Source: Piscinibacter defluvii (GTDB lineage Bacteria > Pseudomonadota > Gammaproteobacteria > Burkholderiales > Burkholderiaceae_C). Taken from it: a DNA stretch of 64,000 nucleotides. A program made the translations under genes and the position numbers. Below are positions 50,611 to 59,479 of the stretch, piece after piece. Each line of letters begins with the position of its first letter. Position 1 is the first letter of the stretch. The stretch lies in contig NZ_ML137196.1 in the NCBI RefSeq assembly GCF_004011805.1, forward strand, positions 1 to 64,000. Direction: 5' to 3'. Below the pieces are notes generated by a model. That model ran no database searches and was not told the DNA's origin. It was given only the letters and a program-made list of their open reading frames with translations.

Positions 50611-52035
50611 TCACATCCAGGGCAGCATGAGCGTCAGCAGCAGCAGCTTGTCGAACTCCGGCGCGAAGCGGTCGATGATCTGCTGCGGATGCGGGCACAG
50701 CTGCGCATCCGTGATCAGCCCGAACTGCACGCCGCCGGCGTAGGTGAGGATGCTGACGCCCATGCCGATCTCGCCCGAGGCCGGCACCCAGAACATGTTC
50801 TGCTTCAGCGTGGACCCGCACAGCTTCAGCGGCTGGGCGGGTCCCGGCACGTTGGTCATCACCGCGGTGGTCTTCTTGGCGAACAGGCCGAGCAGCGCAT
50901 CCTGCACCGGCTTGACCAGCAGGCCGGCCACCGCCAGCACCGCGAAGGCGAGCAGCGGCTGGTAGCTGCCCTTGAGCTCGTTCATGCGCCGGCGCACCGC
51001 GTAGACCCGCTCGACCGGGTTGTCGATGCCGATGGGCAGCGTCAGCGGTGCCAGGCCGAAGCGGTTGCCCAGCTTCCAGGCCTCCTCGAGCGGGCGCAGG
51101 TTGACCGGCACCATGGCCCGGATCTCCTGCCCCTCGGTGCTCTCGCCGCGTTCGTGCAGGTACACGCCGATCGCGCCGGCCACGCAGGCCAGCAGCACGT
51201 CGTTGATCGAGCAGCCCAGGCCCTTGCCGACCGCCTTCACGCGGTCCAGCGGCATCGGCTCGCTCCAGGCCACCACCTTGCGCCCGATCGGCCGGCCCTT
51301 CAGCGAGGTGGGCGAGTCGTCGGGCATCAGCGCGAGCGCAGCCACGTCGCTGATCACCTGGTAGCCCACGCGCGCCATGTCCAGCGAGCCCAGCAGCGGC
51401 TGCTGCGGGTGGGCGAGCATCTCCACCGACTTGGCCACGCCGCTGCCGTACATGCCGATCGCCTTGATCGTCAGGTCGGTCAGCGGCTTGAGCACGGCGT
51501 CGGACAGCCAGTCCTCCTCGTGCGCCTCGTCGGGCCGGGCGCGGCGCGCCTTCTGCGGCGGCGCGCTGCCGCCGTCGGTGATCGACAGCACCACCGAGAT
51601 CAGCGCGATGCCGTCGGCGATGCAGTGGTGCACCCGCGCGATCATCGCGCTGCCGCCGTCGTAGTGCTCGATCAGGTGGAACTGCCAGAGCGGGTGGTGC
51701 GGGTCCAGCGGCGTGGTGGCGAGCTCGCCGACACGCTCCTTCAGCGCGTCAACGTTCGACTGCCCGGGCCGCGGCTCGAGCGCCTCGCGCACCACGTGGC
51801 GCTGCACGTCGAAATGCTCGTCTTCCACCCACGAGGCGCCCATCGCGTCGGGCACCACCTTCTGGCGGAAGCGCCCGTACTGCAGCAGCTTGTCCTGCAC
51901 CCGCTCGCACAGCGCGGCGTGGGTGATGCCGGGCTCGAGCATCCAGACGCCGACGATCATCATCAGGTTGACGTCGTTGTCCATGCGCAGCCACGCGGTG
52001 TCCACGCGCGACATGCGCTCGGCGGTCTCGGCCAT
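50611..52035 (-). CDS. Wax ester synthase/diacylglycerol acyltransferase (WS/DGAT)
   Basis: 474 residues. The acyltransferase motif HHCIADG lies at 136-142 (catalytic His137); NDVLLACVAGAI and VPVNLRP, plus MTNVPGPAQPL, are the second-half hallmarks. The enzyme joins fatty acyl-CoA to alcohols or diacylglycerol, making storage wax ester or TAG at the membrane. I chose the ATG at 52035 because GGAGGAGC precedes it; a 23-residue upstream extension is possible. It is divergent from the acyl-CoA-binding protein gene. Confidence 0.94.
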   Translation of the reverse strand: MAETAERMSRVDTAWLRMDNDVNLMMIVGVWMLEPGITHAALCERVQDKLLQYGRFRQKVVPDAMGASWVEDEHFDVQRHVVREALEPRPGQSNVDALKERVGELATTPLDPHHPLWQFHLIEHYDGGSAMIARVHHCIADGIALISVVLSITDGGSAPPQKARRARPDEAHEEDWLSDAVLKPLTDLTIKAIGMYGSGVAKSVEMLAHPQQPLLGSLDMARVGYQVISDVAALALMPDDSPTSLKGRPIGRKVVAWSEPMPLDRVKAVGKGLGCSINDVLLACVAGAIGVYLHERGESTEGQEIRAMVPVNLRPLEEAWKLGNRFGLAPLTLPIGIDNPVERVYAVRRRMNELKGSYQPLLAFAVLAVAGLLVKPVQDALLGLFAKKTTAVMTNVPGPAQPLKLCGSTLKQNMFWVPASGEIGMGVSILTYAGGVQFGLITDAQLCPHPQQIIDRFAPEFDKLLLLTLMLPWM

Positions 52036-52135
52036 CGGGGGCTCCTCCTGGGGGCGCGGCTCTACGTTCGCGCGGACGATGCTGGGTAACATCCGCAGCG
52101 TCAATGGCGATTTTCACCCACAGGAGACACGCTCC

Positions 52136-52393
52136 ATGGCAGACCTCAAGAAGCGCTTCGAGCAGGCGGTGGCGGACTCGAAGAAGCTGCCCGAGAAGCC
52201 CGACAACATGACCCTGCTGAAGATCTACTCGCTCTTCAAGCAGGCCACCGAAGGCGACGTGCAGGGCAAGCGCCCGGGTTTCACCGACATGGTGGGCCGC
52301 GCCAAGTGGGACGCCTGGGCCCTGGTCAAGGGCAAGAGCGCGGACGAGTCGATGCAGGAGTACATCGACCTGATCGAATCGCTGAAGGAATAG
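52136..52393 (+). CDS. Acyl-CoA-binding protein (ACBP)
   Basis: 85 residues, the classic ACBP length. It has LPEKPDNMTLLKIYSLFKQAT, the KRPGFTDMVGRAKWDAW segment and a final MQEYIDLIESLKE; these match the four-helix ACBP fold and its acyl-CoA-contact residues. It binds and buffers long-chain acyl-CoA in the cytosol. Common in eukaryotes, it is patchy in bacteria. Being divergent from WS/DGAT suggests it feeds lipid storage. CAGGAGA precedes the ATG. Confidence 0.95.
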   Translation: MADLKKRFEQAVADSKKLPEKPDNMTLLKIYSLFKQATEGDVQGKRPGFTDMVGRAKWDAWALVKGKSADESMQEYIDLIESLKE

Positions 52394-52397
52394 CGGC

Positions 52398-52718
52398 TCA
52401 GCTCTTCTTCTTGCGCGCGGGCTTGGGCGAGGCCGCGAGCAGCCGGTCGAGCTCGGTCTCGATCTGGTCCTCGATCGTCCTGCTGAAGGCGCCGAGCAGG
52501 AAGCCGAGCTTCGCGTCGAGGTCGAAGTGGTCGGGCGCGACGATCAGCCGGCCGCTCACGCCGCTGCGCCTGAACTCGACCGTGTCGCTGGTCTCGCCCT
52601 CCAGCACCGTGCACTCCATGTCGAACTTCTTCTCCACCTCCTCGGCCCATTGCCAGGCGACCTTGCGCGCCTGCTCCAGGCCCAGCTTGTGCTTGCGGTG
52701 GATGCGGATGTCGGCCAC
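52398..52718 (-). CDS. PHA granule-type (PHA_gran_rgn) protein
   Basis: 106 residues. Matches the polyhydroxyalkanoic acid system family: IRIHRKHKLGLEQARKVAW, DTVEFRRSGVSGRLIVAPDHFDLDAKLGFLLGAF. The tail is basic (PKPARKKKS). Family members are linked to PHA granules, but their role is unclear. The stop lies 4 nt from the convergent ACBP stop. Confidence 0.88.
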   Translation of the reverse strand: MADIRIHRKHKLGLEQARKVAWQWAEEVEKKFDMECTVLEGETSDTVEFRRSGVSGRLIVAPDHFDLDAKLGFLLGAFSRTIEDQIETELDRLLAASPKPARKKKS

Positions 52719-52721
52719 GGG

Positions 52722-53819
52722 TCAGTCTCCTTGCAGTGCCGCCAGCGCGGCGCGGCGCTCGGCCTTGGGCAGCGCGGCCAGGCGCTGCACCTCAGTGTAG
52801 AAGCGCTCGAAGTCGCGCCCCTGGCGCTCGAACAGGCGCTGGAACTCCGGCACGAGGCCGTTGTAGGCCGCCAACACGCCGAAGGCCGCATTGTTGGCGC
52901 GCGCGAACCAGCCGTCGTAGCCGGCGTAACCGCCCCAGCGCTGCGCCTTGATCGCCTCGTACTCGGCGCGCAGTTCGGTCATCAGCGCCGCCTTGCCGGC
53001 GCGTTTCTCGGCCTCGCTGCCGGGGCCGCGGTAGAGCGCGTCGAAGCGCTCGCGCCAGCGCATCGTCAGCGCGCGGAAATCCTGCCGCCGCGCATCGGCA
53101 CGGGCCGCCTCCTCGCGCGCCGCCTCGCTCGCATGGGCCTGCATCCAGCGTTCGCCGCCGAGGCGTTCCACCGCCGTCGCGAAGGACTCGTTGAACTCGG
53201 TGTCGTCGCCCGCATAGGCCACCTGGTGCGCCAGCTCGTGGAAGATGAGCCGCGCCAGGTCGGCCTCGGGGTAGTCGATGAAGGTGTTCAGCAGCGGGTC
53301 GGCCAGCCAGTCGAAGCGCGGCAGCCGGCCGAGCGTCGAGTAGGCCGGCACGCCGTAGACCAGCACCTCCAGGCCCTCGGCCTTCAGGCCGGCGGCAAAG
53401 GCATCGGCCTGTGCGCGCTCGAAGTAGCCGCGGTAGCCGACGCAGCCCACCAGCGGGAAGCACCAGGTGCGCAGCTGCAGGCTCAGCTCCGGCGCGGCCA
53501 CCACGTTCCACACCGCGGCCGGGCGCTTCAGGTCGGCGAAACGGCGGTAGCTCGCGTTGTCCGGCAGCTTCAGCTCCTGCACCGCGAACGCACGCATGCG
53601 CTGCGCGAGCGCCAGGCGCGCCTTCAGCGGCCCGGTCGTGTCGGGCGCGGCGAGCCACTCGTCCACCGGCCGGGCCGACTGCACCAGCGCGAGGTGGCCG
53701 TTGACCGACTGCGCGTAGTAGCCCAGCGTGCTGCAGCCGCTGGTCAGGCAGGTGGCCGCGGCTGCGAACAGCACGACGCCGACCAGACCGAGCCCCGCCA
53801 TCCGCAGCAGCCGCTTCAC
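52722..53819 (-). CDS. Zinc-dependent aminopeptidase (PF10023-type)
   Basis: 365 residues. It has an N-terminal hydrophobic export segment with a weak lipobox at Cys29 (TSGC), a CSTLGYYAQSVNGHL start to the mature part, and the zinc site HELAHQ at 194-199 with a later NESFATAVE Glu. It matches the putative aminopeptidase family of betaproteobacteria, probably anchored in the cell envelope. The start is GTG, overlapping the oxidoreductase stop (GTGA). Confidence 0.92.
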   Translation of the reverse strand: MKRLLRMAGLGLVGVVLFAAAATCLTSGCSTLGYYAQSVNGHLALVQSARPVDEWLAAPDTTGPLKARLALAQRMRAFAVQELKLPDNASYRRFADLKRPAAVWNVVAAPELSLQLRTWCFPLVGCVGYRGYFERAQADAFAAGLKAEGLEVLVYGVPAYSTLGRLPRFDWLADPLLNTFIDYPEADLARLIFHELAHQVAYAGDDTEFNESFATAVERLGGERWMQAHASEAAREEAARADARRQDFRALTMRWRERFDALYRGPGSEAEKRAGKAALMTELRAEYEAIKAQRWGGYAGYDGWFARANNAAFGVLAAYNGLVPEFQRLFERQGRDFERFYTEVQRLAALPKAERRAALAALQGD

Positions 53820-55858
53820 GGTCCGGCCACGGCGCCGATCTCGACCAGGCAGTCGTAGAAGGCGGGCGCGCGGCCGATGTCGGTGAGCTTCTGGTGCGTC
53901 AGCTCGTTGACGTTGGTGCCGTCCAGGCCGAGCTTGCGCCACCAGATGCCCAGCCCGTTGACCACACCGGGCCGGGCGCGCTCGCTGATGCGCGCCTTGC
54001 AGCGGTACTCGCCGCGGTCGTTGAAGACACGCACCACCTGGCCGTCGGCGATGCCGCGTGGGCGCGCGTCGTCGGCATGCACCTCGACGATGGGCTCGGC
54101 CTCGATGTCGCGCAGGCTCTTCACGTTGACGAAGGTCGAGTTCAGGAAGTGGCGCGCCGGCGGCGAGATCATCGCCAGCGGGTAGCGCCGCGCCAGCTCG
54201 GGGCTGCTCTGCACCGACTCGTGGTTCGGCACGAAGTCCGGCACGCCCAGGCCGGGCGCGTCGATCTGGCAGCGGCCCGTCGGCGTCGGGAAGCCGCCCT
54301 CGGCGAACGGCTGCTCGGGCAGCGGCAGCTTGACCCAGCCCTGCGCCTGCAGCGCGGCGAAGTCGACCTCCGCAGCGAAGGCCATGCGCGCGAGCGTCTC
54401 GTCGTCGTCGGCGAAGCAGGGCTCGGTGAAGCCCATGCGCGCCGCCAGCTCGCGGAAGATCTGCGTGTTCGGCTTGGCCTGGCCGAGCGGCGCGACGGCC
54501 GGCCGGTTCAGCATCGCCCAGGTGTGGCCGTAGCTGGTGTGCACGTCCAGGTGCTCGAGCTGCGTGGTGGCGGGCAGCACGATGTCGGCATGGTCGGCCG
54601 TGTCGGTGAGGAAGTGCTCCAGCACCACGGTGAACAGGTCCTCGCGCGCGAAGCCGGCCACCACCTTGCGCGACTCCGGCGCCACCGCGACCGGGTTGCT
54701 GTTGTAGACCACCAGCGCCTCGATCTTCGGGCCGAAGGCGGGCGAGGATTCGCGCAGCAAGTCGTCACCAATGGTGCTCATGTTGATGGTGCGCGGCGTG
54801 CGCCCGGCGAGCAGGTCGGGCCGCTGCAGCGCCGCGTCGTTGCGGAAGGCCTTGAACCAGCCCGAGGCCGACAGCAGCAGCCCGCCGCCGCGCTGCCGCC
54901 AGGCGCCGGTCAGGCAGGGCAGGATGGCGATCAGCCGCGCCGCGTTGCCGCCGCCGTGCACGCGCTGCATGCCGTAGTTCAGGCGGATCGCGGCCGGCCG
55001 CGTGGTGGCGTAGTCGCGCGCCAGGCCGCGCACCTCGTCGGCCGTCAGGCCGCACACCGCCGCGGCGCGCTCGGGGCTCCAGGCCAGGGCCTTCTCGCGC
55101 AGCGCCGGCCAGCCGACGGTGTGGCGTTCGATGTAGTCGTGGTCGAGCCAGTCGTTGACGATCAGCTCGTGCATCAGGCCGAGTGCCAGCGCGCCGTCGG
55201 TGCCGGGCAGCAGCGCGAGGTGCTGGTGGCACTTCTCGGCCGTCTCTGTGCGGCGCGGGTCGATGCAGACCAGCTTGGCGCCGGCGCGCTTGGCCTGCTG
55301 CGCGAAGGTCCAGAAGTGCAGGTTCGAGGCGATCGAGTTGCTGCCCCAGATCAGGATCAGCTTCGCGTCGGCGTAGTGCTCGAGGTGCATGCCGACCTTG
55401 CCGCCGTAGGTGGCGACCAGCGCGTCGCCGCCGGCGCTGGAGCAGATCGTGCGGTCCAGCAGCGAGGCGCCGAGCCGGTGGAAGAAGCGCGCTGCCATCG
55501 ACTCGCCCTGCAGCAGGCCCATCGTGCCGGCATAGCTGTAGGGCACGATGGCCTCGGGGTCGCGCGCCGCGATCGCGGCCAGGCGGCGGGCGATCTCGCC
55601 GAGCGCGGCGTCCCAGCTCACCGGCTCGAAGCGGCCGCTGCCCTTGGGTCCGACGCGCCGCAGCGGCTGCAGCACGCGCTCGGGGTGGTAGGTGCGCTCC
55701 GGGTAGCGCGAGACCTTGGTGCACAAGGCGCCGTGGGTGGGCGGGTGGTCGGGGTCGCCCTGCACCTTGACGGCGCGGCCGTCCTGCACGGTGATGCGCA
55801 GGGCACAGGTGTCGGGGCAGTCGTGCGGGCAGGCCCCGCGGACGATCGTCGATTCCAT
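53816..55858 (-). CDS. Molybdopterin oxidoreductase (formate dehydrogenase/nitrate-reductase type)
   Basis: 680 residues, no Tat signal, so cytosolic. The N-terminal 4Fe-4S motif is CPHDCPDTC at 10-18, with a later Cys in GALCTKV. Molybdopterin contacts include IWGSNSIASN, CIDPRRTETAE and LNYGMQRVHGGG; a C-terminal molydopterin-dinucleotide domain has PARHFLNSTF and VRVFNDRGE. The substrate cannot be told from sequence; short two-domain forms act on purines, formate or thiosulfate-type substrates. It is coupled to the aminopeptidase gene and divergent from a binding-protein gene. Confidence 0.9.
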   Translation of the reverse strand: MESTIVRGACPHDCPDTCALRITVQDGRAVKVQGDPDHPPTHGALCTKVSRYPERTYHPERVLQPLRRVGPKGSGRFEPVSWDAALGEIARRLAAIAARDPEAIVPYSYAGTMGLLQGESMAARFFHRLGASLLDRTICSSAGGDALVATYGGKVGMHLEHYADAKLILIWGSNSIASNLHFWTFAQQAKRAGAKLVCIDPRRTETAEKCHQHLALLPGTDGALALGLMHELIVNDWLDHDYIERHTVGWPALREKALAWSPERAAAVCGLTADEVRGLARDYATTRPAAIRLNYGMQRVHGGGNAARLIAILPCLTGAWRQRGGGLLLSASGWFKAFRNDAALQRPDLLAGRTPRTINMSTIGDDLLRESSPAFGPKIEALVVYNSNPVAVAPESRKVVAGFAREDLFTVVLEHFLTDTADHADIVLPATTQLEHLDVHTSYGHTWAMLNRPAVAPLGQAKPNTQIFRELAARMGFTEPCFADDDETLARMAFAAEVDFAALQAQGWVKLPLPEQPFAEGGFPTPTGRCQIDAPGLGVPDFVPNHESVQSSPELARRYPLAMISPPARHFLNSTFVNVKSLRDIEAEPIVEVHADDARPRGIADGQVVRVFNDRGEYRCKARISERARPGVVNGLGIWWRKLGLDGTNVNELTHQKLTDIGRAPAFYDCLVEIGAVAGP

Positions 55859-56007
55859 GCGCGAACTATTGCACAGCGCCCGGCCACGTGCCCGCGACCG
55901 GGCAGAACGGCACACCACCGGCAGCGCGGGCCGTCGTATCCTCGCGCCCGCGTGAATTTCGAGCCCGCACGGAAGGTGTGCCGATACGGCCCGCCCCGGC
56001 GCGCAAG

Positions 56008-56027
56008 GCGCCCGCTATCGCGGGCGC
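56008..56027 (+). other. Stem-loop in the leader of the binding-protein gene
   Basis: GCGCCCGC, TATC, GCGGGCGC is a perfect 8 bp hairpin ending 18 nt before the ATG at 56046 and just before the GGGAG ribosome binding site. It may affect translation start or mRNA stability. Confidence 0.5.
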
Positions 56028-56045
56028 AACGTTGGGAGTCCTCAT

Positions 56046-57170
56046 ATGAACCGTCGTGACGCAATCAAGCGCGTGGCCGCCGCCGCAGGCGCCATTGCCC
56101 TGCCCTCCTGGGCCCAATCCAGCCGCATCGTGCTCGGCCAGTCGGCCGCGTTCTCCGGCCCGGCCGCCCAGCTCGGCATCCAGATGAACAAGGGTGCGAA
56201 GGTCTTCTTCGACCAGCTCAACGCCGCCGGCGGCATCAACGGGCACACCATCGAGCTGCGTACGCTCGACGACGGCTACGAGCCCGACCGCTGCAAGGCC
56301 AACACCGAGAAGCTGATCAAGGACGAGGTGTTCGCCCTGCTCGGCTACGTCGGCACCCCCACCTGCGTGGCCGCGCTGCCCCTGGTCAACGACGCCAAGA
56401 TCCCGTTCTTCGGCCCCTTCACCGGCGCCGAGGTGCTGCGCGACCCGTTCAGCAAGTGGGTCTTTCACCTGCGCGCGAGTTACTACGACGAGACCGGCCT
56501 GATCGTGAAGCAGCTCACGTCGCTGGGCCTGAAGAAGATCGCCGTGTTCTACCAGGACGACGCCTACGGCAAGGCCGGCCTGGAGGGCGTCAAGCGCGCG
56601 CTCAAGCCGCTCGGCCTGGAGCCCATCGCGCTCGGCACGGTGCAGCGCAACACGGTCGATGTGGCCAAGGCGGTGGCCGACATCGTGCCCAAGGGGCCCG
56701 ACGCGGTGGTGCAGATCAGCGCCTACAAGTCCTGCGCCGCCTTCATCCGCGAGGCACGCAAGGCCGGCTACGGCGGCACCTTCTACAACGTGTCCTTCGT
56801 CGGCACGCAGGCGCTGGCCGACGAACTCGGCCGCGAGGGCCGCGGCATCATGGTCAGCCAGGTGATGCCCTTCCCGTTCTCGACCACCACGCAGATCTCG
56901 CGCGAGTACCTCGAGGCGGTCGCCAAGGCCGGGCCGGACGCCACGCCGAACTACTCCAGCATGGAAGGCTACCTGTCGGCCAAGGTGTTCGCCGAGGGCC
57001 TGAAGCGCGCCGGCAAGAACCCGTCGCGCGACTCGCTGGTGGCCGGGCTGGAGTCGATCTCGAACGCGAACTTCGGCGGCTTCCGGGTCGATTTCAGCGC
57101 ACGCGACCACGTCGCCTCGCACTTCGTCGACTTGTCCATGCTGACCGAGGACGGAAAAGTCCGGCGTTAA
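56046..57170 (+). CDS. ABC branched-chain amino acid-type binding protein
   Basis: 374 residues of the LivJ/LivK (Peripla_BP_6) family. A signal peptide (NRRDAIKRVAAAAGAIALPSWA) is cleaved after SWA. The mature start IVLGQSAAFSGPAAQLG and DDGYEPDRCKANTEKLIKD are typical of the family. No permease or ATPase genes follow, so it may serve a transporter elsewhere. The downstream amidohydrolase and peptidase suggest an acylated or short-peptide ligand. Confidence 0.92.
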   Translation: MNRRDAIKRVAAAAGAIALPSWAQSSRIVLGQSAAFSGPAAQLGIQMNKGAKVFFDQLNAAGGINGHTIELRTLDDGYEPDRCKANTEKLIKDEVFALLGYVGTPTCVAALPLVNDAKIPFFGPFTGAEVLRDPFSKWVFHLRASYYDETGLIVKQLTSLGLKKIAVFYQDDAYGKAGLEGVKRALKPLGLEPIALGTVQRNTVDVAKAVADIVPKGPDAVVQISAYKSCAAFIREARKAGYGGTFYNVSFVGTQALADELGREGRGIMVSQVMPFPFSTTTQISREYLEAVAKAGPDATPNYSSMEGYLSAKVFAEGLKRAGKNPSRDSLVAGLESISNANFGGFRVDFSARDHVASHFVDLSMLTEDGKVRR

Positions 57171-57200
57171 GATGCCTCCGGCGGCCCCGCCGGAGTCATC

Positions 57201-58397
57201 ATGAAGCTGATCGAATCCATCCTCGCCGACGCGGCGTCGATCACGGCGCTGCGGCGCGACATCCACGCCCATCCCGAGCTGTGCTTCGAGGAGGAGCGCA
57301 CCTCCGAGCTGATCGCCCGGACCTTGACCGACTGGGGTATTCCCATCCACCGCGGTCTGGGCAAGACCGGCGTCGTGGCGATCCTGAAGAACGGCACGAG
57401 CGATCGCGCCGTCGGCCTGCGCGCCGACATCGACGCGCTGCCGATGACCGAGAAGAACCGCTTCGCGCATGCCAGCCGGCATGCCGGCAAGATGCACGCC
57501 TGCGGCCACGACGGCCACACCGCGATGCTGCTGGCCGCGGCCAAGCACCTGGCCAGGCACCGGAACTACGACGGCACCGTGTACCTCGTGTTCCAGCCGG
57601 CCGAGGAAGGCGGCGGTGGCGCGCGCGAGATGATCCGCGACGGGCTGTTCGAGAAGTTCCCGATGGAGGCGATGTTCGGCGCGCACAACTGGCCCGGCAT
57701 GGCGGCCGGGCAGTTCGCCGTCACCAACGGGCCCTGCTTCGCCTCCAGCAACGAGTTCAAGGTCACCATCCGCGGCAAGGGCGCACACGGCGCGATGCCG
57801 CACAACGGCATCGACCCGGTGCCGGTGGCCTGCCAGATGGTGCAGGCCTTCCAGACCATCATCACCCGCAACAAGCGGCCGATCGATGCCGGCGTGATCT
57901 CGGTGACGATGATCCACACCGGCGAGGCCACCAACGTCGTGCCCGACAGCTGCGAGATGCAGGGCACGGTGCGCACCTTCACGCTGCCGGTGCTCGACCT
58001 GATCGAGCGCCGCATGCGCGAGATCGCCGAGCACACCTGCCGCGCCTTCGGCGCCGAGTGCGAGTTCGAGTTCCACCGCAACTACCCGCCGACCATCAAC
58101 CACCCCGACGAGACCGCCTTCGTGCGCGGCGTGCTGGGCGACCTGGTCGGCGCCGCCAACGTGCTCGAGTTCGAGCCGACCATGGGCGCCGAGGACTTCA
58201 GCTACTTCCTGCTCGAGAAGCCCGGCTGCTATTTCCTGATCGGCAACGGCGACGGCAGCCACCGCGAAGGCGGGCACGGCATGGGCCCGTGCATGCTGCA
58301 CAACCCGAGCTACGACTTCAACGACGAACTGATCCCGCTGGGCGCGACGATGTGGGTGCGCCTGGCCGAGGCCTGGCTGGCCGCCGCGCGGCGCTGA
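57201..58397 (+). CDS. M20 amidohydrolase (hippurate hydrolase-like)
   Basis: 398 residues. Metal-site motifs: IDALPMTE, HACGHDGHTAM with the metal Cys/His, the AEEGGGG Glu, and a final His in the GHGMGPCMLHNPSYD segment. Family members release amino acids from N-acyl forms. It lies 30 nt after the binding-protein gene and ends 2 nt before the DUF2817 gene. Confidence 0.95.
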   Translation: MKLIESILADAASITALRRDIHAHPELCFEEERTSELIARTLTDWGIPIHRGLGKTGVVAILKNGTSDRAVGLRADIDALPMTEKNRFAHASRHAGKMHACGHDGHTAMLLAAAKHLARHRNYDGTVYLVFQPAEEGGGGAREMIRDGLFEKFPMEAMFGAHNWPGMAAGQFAVTNGPCFASSNEFKVTIRGKGAHGAMPHNGIDPVPVACQMVQAFQTIITRNKRPIDAGVISVTMIHTGEATNVVPDSCEMQGTVRTFTLPVLDLIERRMREIAEHTCRAFGAECEFEFHRNYPPTINHPDETAFVRGVLGDLVGAANVLEFEPTMGAEDFSYFLLEKPGCYFLIGNGDGSHREGGHGMGPCMLHNPSYDFNDELIPLGATMWVRLAEAWLAAARR

Positions 58398-58399
58398 GC

Positions 58400-59479
58400 A
58401 TGGAAACCGCGGTCTTCTCGGAGTCGTACGCCGAGGCCCGCGGCAAGTTCCTCGCCGCGGCCGAGGCGGCCGGGCTGGACGTCGAACAGCACACCCACCC
58501 GCTGCTCGGCCGCGACGGCGAGGCGCTCGCGCTCGACGTGGTGCACGACGGCCCGCGCACGGCCGAGGCGCTGCTGCTGGTCTCCAGCGCCTGCCATGGC
58601 ATCGAGGGCTTCGCCGGCTCGGCGGTGCAGACCATGCTGGTGGGCGATGCCGGCTGGCGCGCGCTGCTGCGCGAACGTGGCATCGCGGTGCTGTACCTGC
58701 ACGCGCTGAACCCCTACGGCTTCTCCTGGGGGCGCCGCACGACGCAGGAGAACGTCGACCTGAACCGCAATTTCCGCGACTTCCACGCCCCGGCGCCGGC
58801 CAACCCGCTGTACGACGCGATCGCGCACTGGCTGGTGCCGCCGACCTGGCCGCCCTCGCCCGAAGTCAACGCGGCGCTGGCCGGCTTCATCGCCGAGCAT
58901 GGCTTCGCTGCCATGCAGGCGGCGGTGACGGGCGGGCAGTACACGCAGCCCGAGGGTCTGTTCTACGGCGGCGCGGACCCGACCTGGAGCCACGTGACGC
59001 TGCGCCACGTGCTGCAGGAGCATGGCCGGCGCTGCGCGCGACTGGCCTGGATCGACCTGCACACCGGGCTGGGCCCGACCGGCGTGGGCGAACGCATCTG
59101 GGCCGGGCGCGACGATGCCCTCGCGCTGCGGCGCGCCAAGGCCTGGTGGGGCGAGCGCGTCACCTCGATCTACGACGGCAGCGCGAGCGCCGCGCTGCTG
59201 ACCGGCCTGATGTGGAACGTGGTCTACGAGGAGTGCGCGCAGGCCGAGTACACCGGCATCGCGCTGGAGTTCGGCACGGTGCCGCTGATGCAGACGCTCG
59301 AGGCGCTGCGCGCCGAGCAGTGGCTCGAGAACCACCCGGAGGCGGACGACCGGCGGCGCGCGCAGATCAAGCGCGCGCTGCGCGAGGCGTTCTACGTCGA
59401 CACGCCGGCCTGGAAGCTCGCCGTGCTGCAGCAGGCGACGGCGGTGGCGCGCCAGGGGGTCGAGGGCTTGTCGGCCTAG
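58400..59479 (+). CDS. DUF2817 (M14-like) metallopeptidase
   Basis: 359 residues, cytosolic. It has the carboxypeptidase-like pattern CHGIEGFAGS, VDLNRNFRDF, DLHTGLGP and a late ALEFGTV Glu, all consistent with DUF2817, an M14-related zinc peptidase family. Probably cleaves a terminal residue from imported peptides. It starts 2 nt after the M20 gene. Its TAG stop shares CTAG with the HAD gene stop on the other strand. Confidence 0.9.
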   Translation: METAVFSESYAEARGKFLAAAEAAGLDVEQHTHPLLGRDGEALALDVVHDGPRTAEALLLVSSACHGIEGFAGSAVQTMLVGDAGWRALLRERGIAVLYLHALNPYGFSWGRRTTQENVDLNRNFRDFHAPAPANPLYDAIAHWLVPPTWPPSPEVNAALAGFIAEHGFAAMQAAVTGGQYTQPEGLFYGGADPTWSHVTLRHVLQEHGRRCARLAWIDLHTGLGPTGVGERIWAGRDDALALRRAKAWWGERVTSIYDGSASAALLTGLMWNVVYEECAQAEYTGIALEFGTVPLMQTLEALRAEQWLENHPEADDRRRAQIKRALREAFYVDTPAWKLAVLQQATAVARQGVEGLSA

